Assembly: GCA_028874995.1 (NCBI GenBank)
Contig: JAPPGM010000128.1
Location: forward strand, 16,445 to 80,444
DNA: 64,000 nt
DNA from: Gemmatimonadota bacterium
GTDB lineage: Bacteria > Gemmatimonadota > Gemmatimonadetes > Longimicrobiales > Gaopeijiaceae
Direction: 5' to 3'
In this document: piece by piece, positions 1 through 8,749 of the stretch
Layout: each line of letters opens with the position of its first letter
How positions within the stretch are numbered: position 1 is the stretch's first letter
Translations under genes and position numbers: made by a program
The notes under the pieces: model-generated
What the model was told of the DNA's origin: nothing
Databases searched by the model: none
What the model saw: the letters and a program-made list of their open reading frames with translations, nothing else

Positions 1-2
1 GT

Positions 3-1709
3 GTCTTCGGAACGCGGAACGCCGACGGCGAGCGGATCCTTCTGGTGGGCGACATGCTCGATGCGGCGGACGGCGTGCTGGACGGATCGGCGGGCTGCCC
101 CGAAGTACGGGTCGACGACAACGGAGTGGTGCAGGACCAGGCGGCATTCAACCATGTCATGAACGATCCCAACTGCTTCAGCTTCCGGAAGCTCTTCCCC
201 GGCGGTTTCACCCCGCAGTTCGGCGCGAACGTCATGGACGGTTCCGTGGTGGCGGGGTTGGAGGGCACCTCGGGCGAGCTGGCCTGGGACGCGAGCGCGA
301 GCTGGGGCAAGTCCAACATGGACTTCTACATGTACAACACGGTCAACGCTTCGCTGGGACCGGACCAGCCCTGCGCCGGAGCCGACAGGAACCTATCCTT
401 CGTCGTGCCGGACCAGCCCTGCACCCCGTGGTTCCACCCCGGGATCTACGACCAGCAGGAGCAGAACCTCAACCTCGATCTGTCGTACGACTACAGCGAC
501 ATGGTGAACATCGCGGGTGGCGCGGAGTTCCGGAACGAGCGCTTTGAAATCGTGCCGGGAGACAGGCCCTCGTGGACGGAAGGCTCGCTGGCCACACAGG
601 GCTTCACGCCGGGTTCCAACGGGTTCACCGGCTTCGGACCGCTGACGGAAGGCGTTTGGAACCGCAACAACTTCGCGGGCTACCTCGACATCGAGCTCAG
701 TGATCCCGACAATGCCTGGCTGCTCGATGTGGCCGGCCGCGTCGAACGGTTCTCGGACTTCGGTACCACGATCAACGGCAAGTTCGCCGCCCGCGTCAGC
801 GTGTCCGAGCAGATGGGGCTCCGAGCCAGCGCCAGCACGGGCTTCCGCGCGCCCACGCCCGGGCAGCAGAACGCCTTCAACATCTCCACGATCTACGATC
901 CGGCGATCATGGATCTGACGAACAACGGCACGATTCCTTCCACTTCTCCCCTGGCGGAGAGATTCGGGGGCAAGCCGCTTACGCCCGAGAAGTCCATCAA
1001 CATGGCGGTGGGCACCGTGTACGACAGCGGCCCGTTCAAATTGTCCATGGACTTCTTCCGCATCCAGGTTTCGGACCGCCTCACCACCAGCGCGGACAGG
1101 CAGCTCAGTCCGCAGGAGATCGAGGAGCTCATCGGCCTGGGCATCATCCGGCCGGGTGGCGTACTGGCGCGCTTCCGATTCTTCATCAACGACTTCGCGA
1201 CGACCACGAACGGAATCGATCTGGTCGGCGCGTATGAGATTCAGGGAGCGGGCGGGTCCACCACCACGCTGTCCAGCGCGTGGAACTGGACTTCGACCGA
1301 CGTGACCGAGTTCAACGATACCACGCTCACGCCGCATCGCATCCGGATCCTCAAGGAGGGACTTCCCGGGATTCGCGGCAACCTCGCCGTTCACCACGCA
1401 TTTGCCGGCGGCACCCGTTTCCTGGTGCGCGGCAGCTATTGGGGCGGCTACTTCGACGGGGAGCAGCCCTACTATGAGTCGAACCCCGAAAACACCATCG
1501 ACTACCCGGCCCGCATGCTCTTTGATGTCGAGGGCGCACACACCCTGATGAACCGCTGGACCCTCACGGTGGGCGCGCAGAACGTGCTGAACACCTACCC
1601 GGAGGAGTATCCCGGCGCGGCGGCCGGCGTCGGCAACCGGTACGGTCAGTTCACGCCGTTCGGCTTCAACGGTATGTTCCTCTACAGCAAGGTGGGCTAC
1701 TCCTGGTAA
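3..1709 (+). CDS. TonB-dependent outer-membrane receptor, C-terminal part (5' end outside window)
   Basis: The reading frame is open from base 3 without a stop, so the gene begins upstream and only its last 569 codons are here. The protein is rich in alternating aromatic and polar strands typical of a 22-strand receptor barrel. It contains a GFRAPT-type stretch near base 840 (typical of TonB receptor barrels) and ends in an aromatic residue (last residues GYSW), the usual outer-membrane sorting signal. Strands such as the one ending in NVLNTYPEEYP match the conserved C-terminal region of TonB-dependent receptors. The role inferred is energised uptake of a ligand that cannot be predicted, because the plug domain is missing from the window. 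A strong hairpin follows at 1753-1789. Confidence 0.88.
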   Translation, partial: VFGTRNADGERILLVGDMLDAADGVLDGSAGCPEVRVDDNGVVQDQAAFNHVMNDPNCFSFRKLFPGGFTPQFGANVMDGSVVAGLEGTSGELAWDASASWGKSNMDFYMYNTVNASLGPDQPCAGADRNLSFVVPDQPCTPWFHPGIYDQQEQNLNLDLSYDYSDMVNIAGGAEFRNERFEIVPGDRPSWTEGSLATQGFTPGSNGFTGFGPLTEGVWNRNNFAGYLDIELSDPDNAWLLDVAGRVERFSDFGTTINGKFAARVSVSEQMGLRASASTGFRAPTPGQQNAFNISTIYDPAIMDLTNNGTIPSTSPLAERFGGKPLTPEKSINMAVGTVYDSGPFKLSMDFFRIQVSDRLTTSADRQLSPQEIEELIGLGIIRPGGVLARFRFFINDFATTTNGIDLVGAYEIQGAGGSTTTLSSAWNWTSTDVTEFNDTTLTPHRIRILKEGLPGIRGNLAVHHAFAGGTRFLVRGSYWGGYFDGEQPYYESNPENTIDYPARMLFDVEGAHTLMNRWTLTVGAQNVLNTYPEEYPGAAAGVGNRYGQFTPFGFNGMFLYSKVGYSW

Positions 1710-1752
1710 GCCGGCTCATCCTGACGCGGCTTATCCGGGCCGCGGACGCTAC

Positions 1753-1789
1753 CCGGCCCCGGGTCGGCTTCGTGCCGGTCCGGGGCCGG
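1753..1789 (+). terminator. GC-rich hairpin after the TonB receptor gene
   Basis: Perfect 10-bp arms (CCGGCCCCGG at 1753-1762, CCGGGGCCGG at 1780-1789) enclose a 17-nt loop that itself holds a CGGC/GCCG stem. It lies between the receptor stop and the HerA start. No T-run follows, so a Rho-independent terminator is possible but not proven. Confidence 0.45.
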
Positions 1790-1811
1790 TGGCTTATCTT
1801 GGTGACCCGTC

Positions 1812-3512
1812 ATGAGCGAGCACCCCACCTCCCCTCCCGTCGGCCGTGTCATCGGCACCGACCCGGCTACGCCCCTCGAGTTCTGGGTGGCCGTGAGCGA
1901 GGACCGCTTCCTGCAGCTCGACGATGTCGTCGTGGTCGAGCGGTCCCTCCCCGGGCGCTCCGAGCCCATCCGCATCTACGGCATGGTGGCCGACCTGCGC
2001 GTCCGGCACGAGGGCGCGCGCTTCGACAGCGATGTTTTCCTGATCGAGGACGGGGTGCTCCCGGCACAGGTGACCGAGGCCGCGAAGGTGCTGGCGACGC
2101 GTTTTGAACCGGAGGTGTTCGTCCCCCCGGTGCCGGGCGAGGTCGTTCGGAAAGCGGTCGGCAAGGCCCGCGACGAGGCCCTGTTTTTCGACGGCATGGA
2201 ACGCCGCATTCCGGCCGGCCTCTCGCGCGACGGCGAGGTCATCCACGCCAACCTGGAGTTCATGGACGGGACGCGGGGCGCGCACGTGAACATCAGCGGC
2301 GTATCGGGCGTGGCCACCAAGACCAGCTACGCGGTCTTCCTGCTACACTCTCTCTTCACCTCGGGCGAGCTGGGGGCCGGCGCCCACAACACAAAGGCGC
2401 TGATCTTCAACGTCAAGGGCGAGGACCTCCTCTTCCTCGACCGCCCCAACCGCCACCTCGACGGCGAGCAGATGGCGCGCTACACGTCGCTGGGCCTCCC
2501 GGCCTCGCCCTTCGCGAGCGTCGAGTTGTGGGCCCCGCCCCGCCGCGGCGACCCCTCCGCCGCCCCCCGCACCGGCAGCCGCGCCGACGGGGTGACCTCG
2601 TTCTTCTGGACGCTGGCCGAGTTCTGCCAGGACGAGCTTCTCCCCTTCCTCTTCGCCGACGCGGGGGACGAACGCCAGCAGTACACGATCGTGGTGCACA
2701 ACGTGACGGCGCGACTCCGGCGCGAGGCCAATCCCCTCGACGATGGCGGCGTTCGGCTCGGCGGAGTCACGTGCCGCACTTTCGAGCAGCTCATCGACGT
2801 GATCAGCGACCGTCTGGAGGACGACGCCGACCGGGGCGACTGGGCGGGCCGCTCCATCGGCACCGGCACCATCAACGCCTTTGTGCGCCGCCTCTACGCC
2901 TCCCGTCGCGACGCCGAGCACCTCGTCCGCGGCGACGTCCCCAACCCCGGCAAGCACCGCATCGGCATGCAGGCGCAGGTCGCGGTGGTGGATATCGCGA
3001 AGCTGTCGCGGCGGGCCCAGCGCTTCGTCGTGGGGGTGGTGCTCTGCAGGACCTTCCGTGACAAGGAGGAGACGGGTGCGCGCGAGCCCCTCCTCTTCGT
3101 CGTGCTCGACGAACTCAACAAGTACGCGCCGCGCGAGGGACACAGCCCGATCAAGGAGATCCTCCTGGACATGGCCGAGCGGGGGCGCTCGCTGGGCGTG
3201 ATCCTGATCGGTGCTCAGCAGACCGCCAGCGAGGTGGAGCGACGGGTGATCGCCAACTCGTCCCTCCGGGTGGCGGGCCGTCTGGACAGCGCCGAAGCGG
3301 GCCGGCCCGAGTACGCCTTCCTCCCCACCGCGCACCGCCAGCGCGCCACCATCCTCAAGCCCGGCACCATGATCCTGTCGCAACCGGAACTGCCGGTCCC
3401 GCTGGTGCTGGAGTTTCCCTTCCCGGCGTGGGCCACGCGGCCGGATGAGGTGGGGACGGCGCCCGGTGACTCGGAGGACACCGGCGATCCGTTTGAGGGT
3501 CTGGTGGAGTGA
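1812..3512 (+). CDS. HerA-like ATPase (HAS-barrel plus DUF87 motor domain)
   Basis: This 566-residue protein resembles the hexameric DNA translocase HerA, which pumps DNA ends into the NurA nuclease. Residues 10-115 fit the small HAS-barrel domain. A variant phosphate-binding loop, GVSGVATKTS, lies at about 163-172. The Walker B motif is at 428-434 (VVLDELN, with D433 and E434), followed by a sensor-like stretch GVILIGAQQT and conserved arginines. The P-loop has T-K-T where classical HerA has G-K-T. The three genes downstream encode SbcD, SbcC and a NurA-like nuclease, which supports a role in double-strand-break end resection. A gap of 144 bp with an AT-rich palindrome separates it from sbcD, so it may be transcribed separately. 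Assignment to the HerA superfamily is firm; the exact partner is inferred from neighbours. Confidence 0.82.
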   Translation: MSEHPTSPPVGRVIGTDPATPLEFWVAVSEDRFLQLDDVVVVERSLPGRSEPIRIYGMVADLRVRHEGARFDSDVFLIEDGVLPAQVTEAAKVLATRFEPEVFVPPVPGEVVRKAVGKARDEALFFDGMERRIPAGLSRDGEVIHANLEFMDGTRGAHVNISGVSGVATKTSYAVFLLHSLFTSGELGAGAHNTKALIFNVKGEDLLFLDRPNRHLDGEQMARYTSLGLPASPFASVELWAPPRRGDPSAAPRTGSRADGVTSFFWTLAEFCQDELLPFLFADAGDERQQYTIVVHNVTARLRREANPLDDGGVRLGGVTCRTFEQLIDVISDRLEDDADRGDWAGRSIGTGTINAFVRRLYASRRDAEHLVRGDVPNPGKHRIGMQAQVAVVDIAKLSRRAQRFVVGVVLCRTFRDKEETGAREPLLFVVLDELNKYAPREGHSPIKEILLDMAERGRSLGVILIGAQQTASEVERRVIANSSLRVAGRLDSAEAGRPEYAFLPTAHRQRATILKPGTMILSQPELPVPLVLEFPFPAWATRPDEVGTAPGDSEDTGDPFEGLVE

Positions 3513-3544
3513 AGCACCCGGATCAGCACACTCAACGATCCAAA

Positions 3545-3563
3545 ATGTAATGTCAACTTTACA
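3545..3563. promoter_or_regulatory. AT-rich TGTAA-N8-TTACA element upstream of sbcD
   Basis: The 19-mer ATGTAATGTCAACTTTACA is an imperfect palindrome in an otherwise GC-rich sequence, about 94 bp before the sbcD start. A near-identical 19-mer differing at three central bases lies at 63820-63838. It is followed by further TGTA and TTACC half-sites to about 3584. This is probably an operator or promoter element; the binding protein is unknown. Confidence 0.5.
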
Positions 3564-3656
3564 GAATGTACACTACAGTTTACCAGTGCCCGAACAGATT
3601 AACTCGGGCGCCACCCCTGCAAGCCTGACCGGCCCCCCTCGCCCCCGCCGCCCCTC

Positions 3657-4814
3657 GTGAAGATCCTCCACACCGCGGACTGGCACGTCGGCCGAACCCT
3701 GCGCGGCCGCAGCCGCGCCGACGAACACAGGGAGGTCCTCGACGAGATCGTGGCCATCGCGGAGAACCGCGCGGTCGATCTCGTCCTCGTCGCCGGCGAC
3801 CAGTTCGACCGCGCGGTGCCCACCCCTGAATCCGAGCGGATCGTCTATGACGCGCTGCTGCGCCTGGCCCGGACCGGGGCCCAGGTCGTGGTCATCGCCG
3901 GCAATCACGACAACCCCCGCCGCCTGACCGCCGTTCGCCCCCTGCTCAAGCTGGCAAACATCAACGCGGCCTCATCGGTCGCACCGCCCGACCAGGGCGG
4001 CCTGCTTCACCTCGCCACCCGCTCCGGCGAGACCGCCCGTATCGCGCTCTTCCCCTTCCAATCGAAGCGTGGAATCGTCAAGGCCGAGGCGCTGATGACC
4101 GGGGACCCCGACGACCACCAGAAGGAGTACGCCGACCGCTGCCGCAGGATCGCAGACGCGCTCTGCGCCGACTTCACGGCCAACACCGTCAACGTGGTCG
4201 TAGCCCACCTGACGGTCGTGGGTGCGGCCACCGGGGGCGGCGAGCGCACCGCCCACGTCTTCGACTACTACGTTCCCGCCGACATGTTTCCCGTGGCCGC
4301 ACACTACGTCGCCCTCGGGCACATCCACAGACCCCAGAGGATCCCGGGGCGCTGCCCGATCTGGTACGCCGGGTCGCCCTTCGCCCTGGATTTCGAGGAG
4401 ACCCACGGCGAGCACCGCGTTCTGCTCATTGAGGCGGAGGCCGGCAAACCGGCGCACATCGAGCAGGTTCCACTGAAGTCGGGGCGTGCGCTCACCACCA
4501 TCCGTGGCGGCAGTCTCCAACTGGAGCAATTGGCGGGCACGACCGGGGACGACTTCCTGCGCGTCATAGTGGAGGAGGCGCCCACACCGGGCCTGGCGGA
4601 GCAGGTGCGGGACATGTTCCCCAACGCGGTCGACGTCATCGTGGCCCGGCCGGGCGAAACCGGCCCTGAGCGCAAGGCGATCGACCCGGGCGAGCTGCGG
4701 GATCCGCGCAACCAGTTCCAGCGGTACCTGAAAGAGCGCGGCATCGAGAGCGACGAGCTGGTGAGGCTCTTCGGCGAGCTGCTGGAGGACGAGTATGCGT
4801 CCCCTTCGGCTTGA
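3657..4814 (+). CDS. sbcD: SbcD/Mre11 family DNA double-strand-break nuclease
   Basis: SbcD is the phosphodiesterase subunit of the SbcCD (Mre11-Rad50) complex, which trims blocked or hairpin DNA ends with two metal ions. All metallophosphoesterase motifs are visible: D8-W-H10 near the N-terminus, GDQFD at 47-51, GNHD at 82-85, a conserved histidine in VAHLTV, and GHIH further on. The length of 385 residues is normal for bacterial SbcD. The start is GTG; the conserved MKILHTADWH begins right there, which decides it. It overlaps sbcC by 20 bp, the usual sign of translational coupling. The neighbouring HerA-like and NurA-like genes make this an archaeal-style resection set. Confidence 0.95.
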   Translation: MKILHTADWHVGRTLRGRSRADEHREVLDEIVAIAENRAVDLVLVAGDQFDRAVPTPESERIVYDALLRLARTGAQVVVIAGNHDNPRRLTAVRPLLKLANINAASSVAPPDQGGLLHLATRSGETARIALFPFQSKRGIVKAEALMTGDPDDHQKEYADRCRRIADALCADFTANTVNVVVAHLTVVGAATGGGERTAHVFDYYVPADMFPVAAHYVALGHIHRPQRIPGRCPIWYAGSPFALDFEETHGEHRVLLIEAEAGKPAHIEQVPLKSGRALTTIRGGSLQLEQLAGTTGDDFLRVIVEEAPTPGLAEQVRDMFPNAVDVIVARPGETGPERKAIDPGELRDPRNQFQRYLKERGIESDELVRLFGELLEDEYASPSA

Positions 4815-7575
4815 GCTGGAGGGCTTCACCTCCTACCGCGAGCCCACGGTCGTGGACTTCGCCGATACCGACCTGCTGGTCTTCACCGGCGCCACCGGAT
4901 CGGGCAAGTCCAGCCTCATCGACGCGATGATCTTCGCGCTCTATGGATCGGTCCCGCGGTACGACCACGTCAGCCTGATCGCACCCGTCATCAGCCAGGG
5001 GAAGGTCCGCGCCCGGGTGCGGCTCGACTTCGAGGCGCGGGGAAGGCGGTACACGGCGGTCAGGGTAGTCCAGCGCACCACGACAGGCGCCACCACCCGC
5101 GAGGCCCGCCTCGAGGAACACGTCATCGGCCACCCGGTCAGGACAATCGCGGCCACCGAAACGGATCTCTCGGCGAGCGTTCAGAACGACGTGATCGGCC
5201 TCGGCCTCGATCATTTCACCAAGTGCGTCGTGCTTCCCCAGGGCGAATTCGCCGCCTTCCTGCGCGCGAAGCCCGCCGAGCGCAAGCAGTTGCTGGAACG
5301 TCTGCTCGGGCTGGGACTCTACGAACGGTTGCGGAAGGCCGCGAACCTGCGGTGGAAGCTCGAGGAAGGCCGGGCCGACAATCTGCAATGGCAGCTGGAC
5401 TCGGCGCTCGCGCACGCGACCCTGGAAGCCGTCGGCGCCGCCGAGGCCCGGGTCGAGGTGCTGGACCGGCTCCGGCGACGCGTTGACGAGGTCTCAACGC
5501 AACTGAACGAACTCGACTCGAAGATCCGGGCCGCCGCCGATCGATGGACAAAGGCGGCATTGCAGTCGGAGCGTCTGGCGGAGGTCCGCGTGCCGGACGG
5601 AACGGCCGAGCTGGCGACCCGCCATCGTGAAGCCGAGCAGGATCTCCAGCAATCCACCGAGGCGTGGACGGCCGCCTCCGAGCACTTGCGCGGCGCCCGT
5701 TCGGCGCGGGAGGAACTCCCCGAGAAGGCGGCCATCGAGAAGGTCGTTGAGCAGCGCGACCAACTCGCGCACCGGGAAACGCGGATCGCGCAGATCCGGT
5801 GCGACCTCGAGGTGACGACGGCGACCGTGGCGGAGGCCATCCGGGTGGAGAAGGCCCTTCGGGACGAGTTCGCGCGGGCCAGGCAGCGTCTGAAGGAGCT
5901 GCCCGAAAGGTCGGAACTGGAGAACATTGCCCAGAGGCACGAGCAACTCCGGCAGCTTGAGGGCGACTTGGAGCGCACGCGCCTCGAACTGGCCCAGGCC
6001 GAGCAGGCATACGACACGGCCGCGCAGGGAAAGACCGAAGCGGACCGGATTCTGGAAGCCGCCACGGATGCTCTGGAAGCGCTCCGCACCGCCCACAGCG
6101 CCGCCGACATGGCCCACCATCTTCAGAAGGGCGAACCCTGCCCCGTCTGTCTCCAGGCCGTCGCCCGGCTACCCGACCATGACGCTCCCGCCGACCTGGA
6201 CGCGGCCCGCAGGCGATGCCACGCGGCACAGGAGTCCTGCAGCGGGGCCATCGCCGAACGGGACCGTTGCGTCTCGGCGCGCACCGCCCGCGCCACCGCG
6301 CTGGAACTGCAGAAGCAATCCACACAGTCGCTTCGGCAGTCCCTGGCGGATGCTCCGGCCCAACCGGCGATCACCACCATGATGGCCGAGATCGCCCGGA
6401 CGGATGCACAGATCCGCCTGCTCGAAAACCGCCTGAACGACGCGGCCGGCGAGCGCACCGCCCGGGAACGCGATGCGCACCACGCCACCGCGGCGCTGGA
6501 AGAGCAGGAGAAGTCCGTCGCGACCCTCCGCGACCACCTGGCTACGGCCCCTTCTCCAGAGGAGACGGCCGCACTGCTGGACAAGATCCGCGCGGCCGAC
6601 GAGTCGGTGCTTCAGGCCCGAACCGGGGAGGCGTCCTCCCGGCGGGCGCACGACACCGCCGCGGAGGCGCACCAGCGCTGGAAGTCGCGGCTCGGCGGCG
6701 CCTGGAGCGAATACCACGCCGCACGCGATTCAGTCGCCGAAATGAGTCCGCCGCCCTTCGCGGACGGAGACCTGGCCGGCTCCTGGGACGCCCTGTTCCA
6801 ATGGGCCCGCCGCACCCGCGCGGCCACGAAAGCCGTCGTTTCCCAGGCCGACGCCGATCGCACCGCCGCATCCCGCGAGAAGGACCGCCTCGATGCGCAG
6901 ATCCGGCAACGTTGCGCAACCGACGGCATCACGCTCGACCCGGACGAAGCCCCCGCGCAGAAGGTCTCGGAAGGCCTGGGTGCCGCCCGCAAGGAACTCG
7001 ACCATCTCCGTGCCACCTCCGAGAAGAGACGGCGCGTCGAGGCGGAAGCCCGCGAGACCCGTGTGCGAACCCTCATCGCCAGAGACCTGGGCAGCCATCT
7101 CGGCGCAAAGAAGTTCGGCGCCTGGATGCAGAACCAGATCCTCACCTGGCTCGTCGAAGGCGCCACTGCGCGGCTGCACGAGCTGTCCAGCGGCCAGTAC
7201 TCGCTCGATCTTTCCGACCGCAACGAATTCCTGGTCATCGACCACCGCAACGCCGACGAACCCCGCCTGGCCAAGACCCTCTCCGGCGGCGAGACGTTCC
7301 TCGCCTCGCTGGCCCTCGCGCTGTCGCTGGCCGAGCAGGTTGCCAATCTCGCCGCCCACGGTAGCGCGAAGCTGGAAGCCCTCTTCCTCGACGAAGGCTT
7401 CGGAACCCTCGATTCGGAGACGCTCGACGTCGTGGCGGCCACCATCGAACAGCTGGGCACCGAGCGCATGGTGGGGCTCGTGACCCACGTTCCCGAACTG
7501 GCCGGCCGCATTCCGGTCCAGTACCGGGTCACGAAGGTGGGTAACTCGTCTTCGGTCGAACGCGTGGAGACGTGA
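4795..7575 (+). CDS. sbcC: SbcC/Rad50 family SMC-like ATPase
   Basis: This 926-residue protein is the ATPase and tethering subunit of SbcCD. The N-terminal lobe has the Walker A motif GATGSGKSS at 32-40. Two long alanine/glutamate/arginine-rich coiled coils flank a zinc hook CPVC at 449-452, close to the middle as in Rad50. The C-terminal lobe has the ABC signature LSGGE at 829-833 and Walker B LFLDE at 863-867, followed by a D-loop GTLDSE. All catalytic parts are intact. It starts inside the end of sbcD and ends 1 bp before the GTG of the NurA-like gene, so the three are very likely one transcript. It is shorter than E. coli SbcC (about 1050) mainly in the coiled coils. Confidence 0.95.
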   Translation: MRPLRLELEGFTSYREPTVVDFADTDLLVFTGATGSGKSSLIDAMIFALYGSVPRYDHVSLIAPVISQGKVRARVRLDFEARGRRYTAVRVVQRTTTGATTREARLEEHVIGHPVRTIAATETDLSASVQNDVIGLGLDHFTKCVVLPQGEFAAFLRAKPAERKQLLERLLGLGLYERLRKAANLRWKLEEGRADNLQWQLDSALAHATLEAVGAAEARVEVLDRLRRRVDEVSTQLNELDSKIRAAADRWTKAALQSERLAEVRVPDGTAELATRHREAEQDLQQSTEAWTAASEHLRGARSAREELPEKAAIEKVVEQRDQLAHRETRIAQIRCDLEVTTATVAEAIRVEKALRDEFARARQRLKELPERSELENIAQRHEQLRQLEGDLERTRLELAQAEQAYDTAAQGKTEADRILEAATDALEALRTAHSAADMAHHLQKGEPCPVCLQAVARLPDHDAPADLDAARRRCHAAQESCSGAIAERDRCVSARTARATALELQKQSTQSLRQSLADAPAQPAITTMMAEIARTDAQIRLLENRLNDAAGERTARERDAHHATAALEEQEKSVATLRDHLATAPSPEETAALLDKIRAADESVLQARTGEASSRRAHDTAAEAHQRWKSRLGGAWSEYHAARDSVAEMSPPPFADGDLAGSWDALFQWARRTRAATKAVVSQADADRTAASREKDRLDAQIRQRCATDGITLDPDEAPAQKVSEGLGAARKELDHLRATSEKRRRVEAEARETRVRTLIARDLGSHLGAKKFGAWMQNQILTWLVEGATARLHELSSGQYSLDLSDRNEFLVIDHRNADEPRLAKTLSGGETFLASLALALSLAEQVANLAAHGSAKLEALFLDEGFGTLDSETLDVVAATIEQLGTERMVGLVTHVPELAGRIPVQYRVTKVGNSSSVERVET

Positions 7576-7576
7576 A

Positions 7577-8590
7577 GTGAGCGAGGGCGGGAAACGCGTC
7601 GATTCCCTGTCGATCGAGGGGTGGTCCCCCGAATTCGGCTCCCCCGTCGAAACGGACAGGGACGAGGTCCCCGCCGCGCAGGTCGACGCCGGGGCGGAGC
7701 TTCCCCCGGCGGAATGGCGTCCCCTGGGCGCGGCCGGCGCAATGAAACCGGCCAGGGTGTACTTCGTCGACGGGGTACGCCGGATCGAGGCGCGCGTGTG
7801 GATGAGCCATGGAGGCGAGCCGAGTCTTGGGATCTGCGCGTCCTACGGGGCGGGCGTGGTCCGTTGCGGCCGCAGGGCGGAGATCGTGGCGGCCCGCGTG
7901 CGGCGCGCCTTCTTCGGCAGGGCCGGCGTGCCCGACCTCGTGACCCGGGCGGGCACGTTCACCGCATGCCCGGTCGCGGACGACGACATCCGGCAGCTGG
8001 TGAACGGGCTGCAGGAACGCATGGGACAACTCGAGATCGAGGTGGCGGAGACCGCGCTGCCCTCCGCGTCGCGATCGTCCCGCGACGGTGCGCTGATGGT
8101 GGTGGACGGTCCACTACGCGGCCGCCAGCGCATCGCCGGCGCGACCGGCTACGTCAAGAGCCATCGAGTCCAGTACCTGTCCGGCGAGCCGCGCGCGACC
8201 GTCGCCCGCCTCGCTCCGGGGCAGCGCACTCCCGTCTTTCTCATCCAGACCACCTGGACCCGCTACTCGTGGTACCTGCGCCTCACCCGGGCCGAGGGTC
8301 ATCCCTGGGCCGGCATCGTGCGGTGCGAAGCGTGGCACGACACGGGGCTGGGGGAGGTGAAGAGATTGGCGGATGCCACGGCCGCCGTCCTCCCGCGATT
8401 CGCCTCGGAACCCCACAAGGACGACCGCGCCCCCCAGAACCTCTACCCGATTGGGGGCCTGGAACGCGAGCTGAGGCGCCGGCTTGGCGACACCGGGATG
8501 GTCTACCGCGCTCTCCGGCGCGCGGCGGGCGACTACCGACCGCGGCACGGATCCCCTACTGGCCCCGGTACCGCCGCAGTCCCACCTTGA
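7577..8590 (+). CDS. NurA-like nuclease domain protein
   Basis: NurA is an RNase-H-fold nuclease that works inside the HerA pump to degrade one strand at DNA ends. This 337-residue protein shows the expected pattern: an acidic motif YFVDGVRRIEAR around D65 and E71, a second strand ending VVDG with D177, and a basic GYVKSH at 191-196 that fits the NurA K-H motif. The first 55 residues are a proline/acid-rich lead with no clear fold, and the last 25 are also low in structure. The GTG start is 1 bp after the sbcC stop, implying coupling. Recognition is by motif spacing and by the HerA-SbcD-SbcC context. Sequence similarity to archaeal NurA looks distant, so the nuclease call is less certain than its neighbours. 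Confidence 0.72.
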   Translation: MSEGGKRVDSLSIEGWSPEFGSPVETDRDEVPAAQVDAGAELPPAEWRPLGAAGAMKPARVYFVDGVRRIEARVWMSHGGEPSLGICASYGAGVVRCGRRAEIVAARVRRAFFGRAGVPDLVTRAGTFTACPVADDDIRQLVNGLQERMGQLEIEVAETALPSASRSSRDGALMVVDGPLRGRQRIAGATGYVKSHRVQYLSGEPRATVARLAPGQRTPVFLIQTTWTRYSWYLRLTRAEGHPWAGIVRCEAWHDTGLGEVKRLADATAAVLPRFASEPHKDDRAPQNLYPIGGLERELRRRLGDTGMVYRALRRAAGDYRPRHGSPTGPGTAAVPP

Positions 8591-8749
8591 ACCGGGAGAC
8601 CCCACGCGGCCCGAGACCCCTCACGGTGGCCTCGCAAGACCGCGCCGGACTCTTGCCCGACCCAACGCAGCCGGAGGTGTCCGATGTCGTCAAGCTCCCC
8701 TCTCACCGCGCCGGACTCTGGTCCCGCCACGCGTAGCCGGTGGGCCTGG

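Noticed and set aside
1812..8590. Reading the HerA-like gene as part of a HerA-SIR2 or HerA-DUF4297 phage-defence pair
   Set aside because: No SIR2 or DUF4297 protein is adjacent; the neighbours are SbcD, SbcC and a NurA-like protein, which fits repair better.
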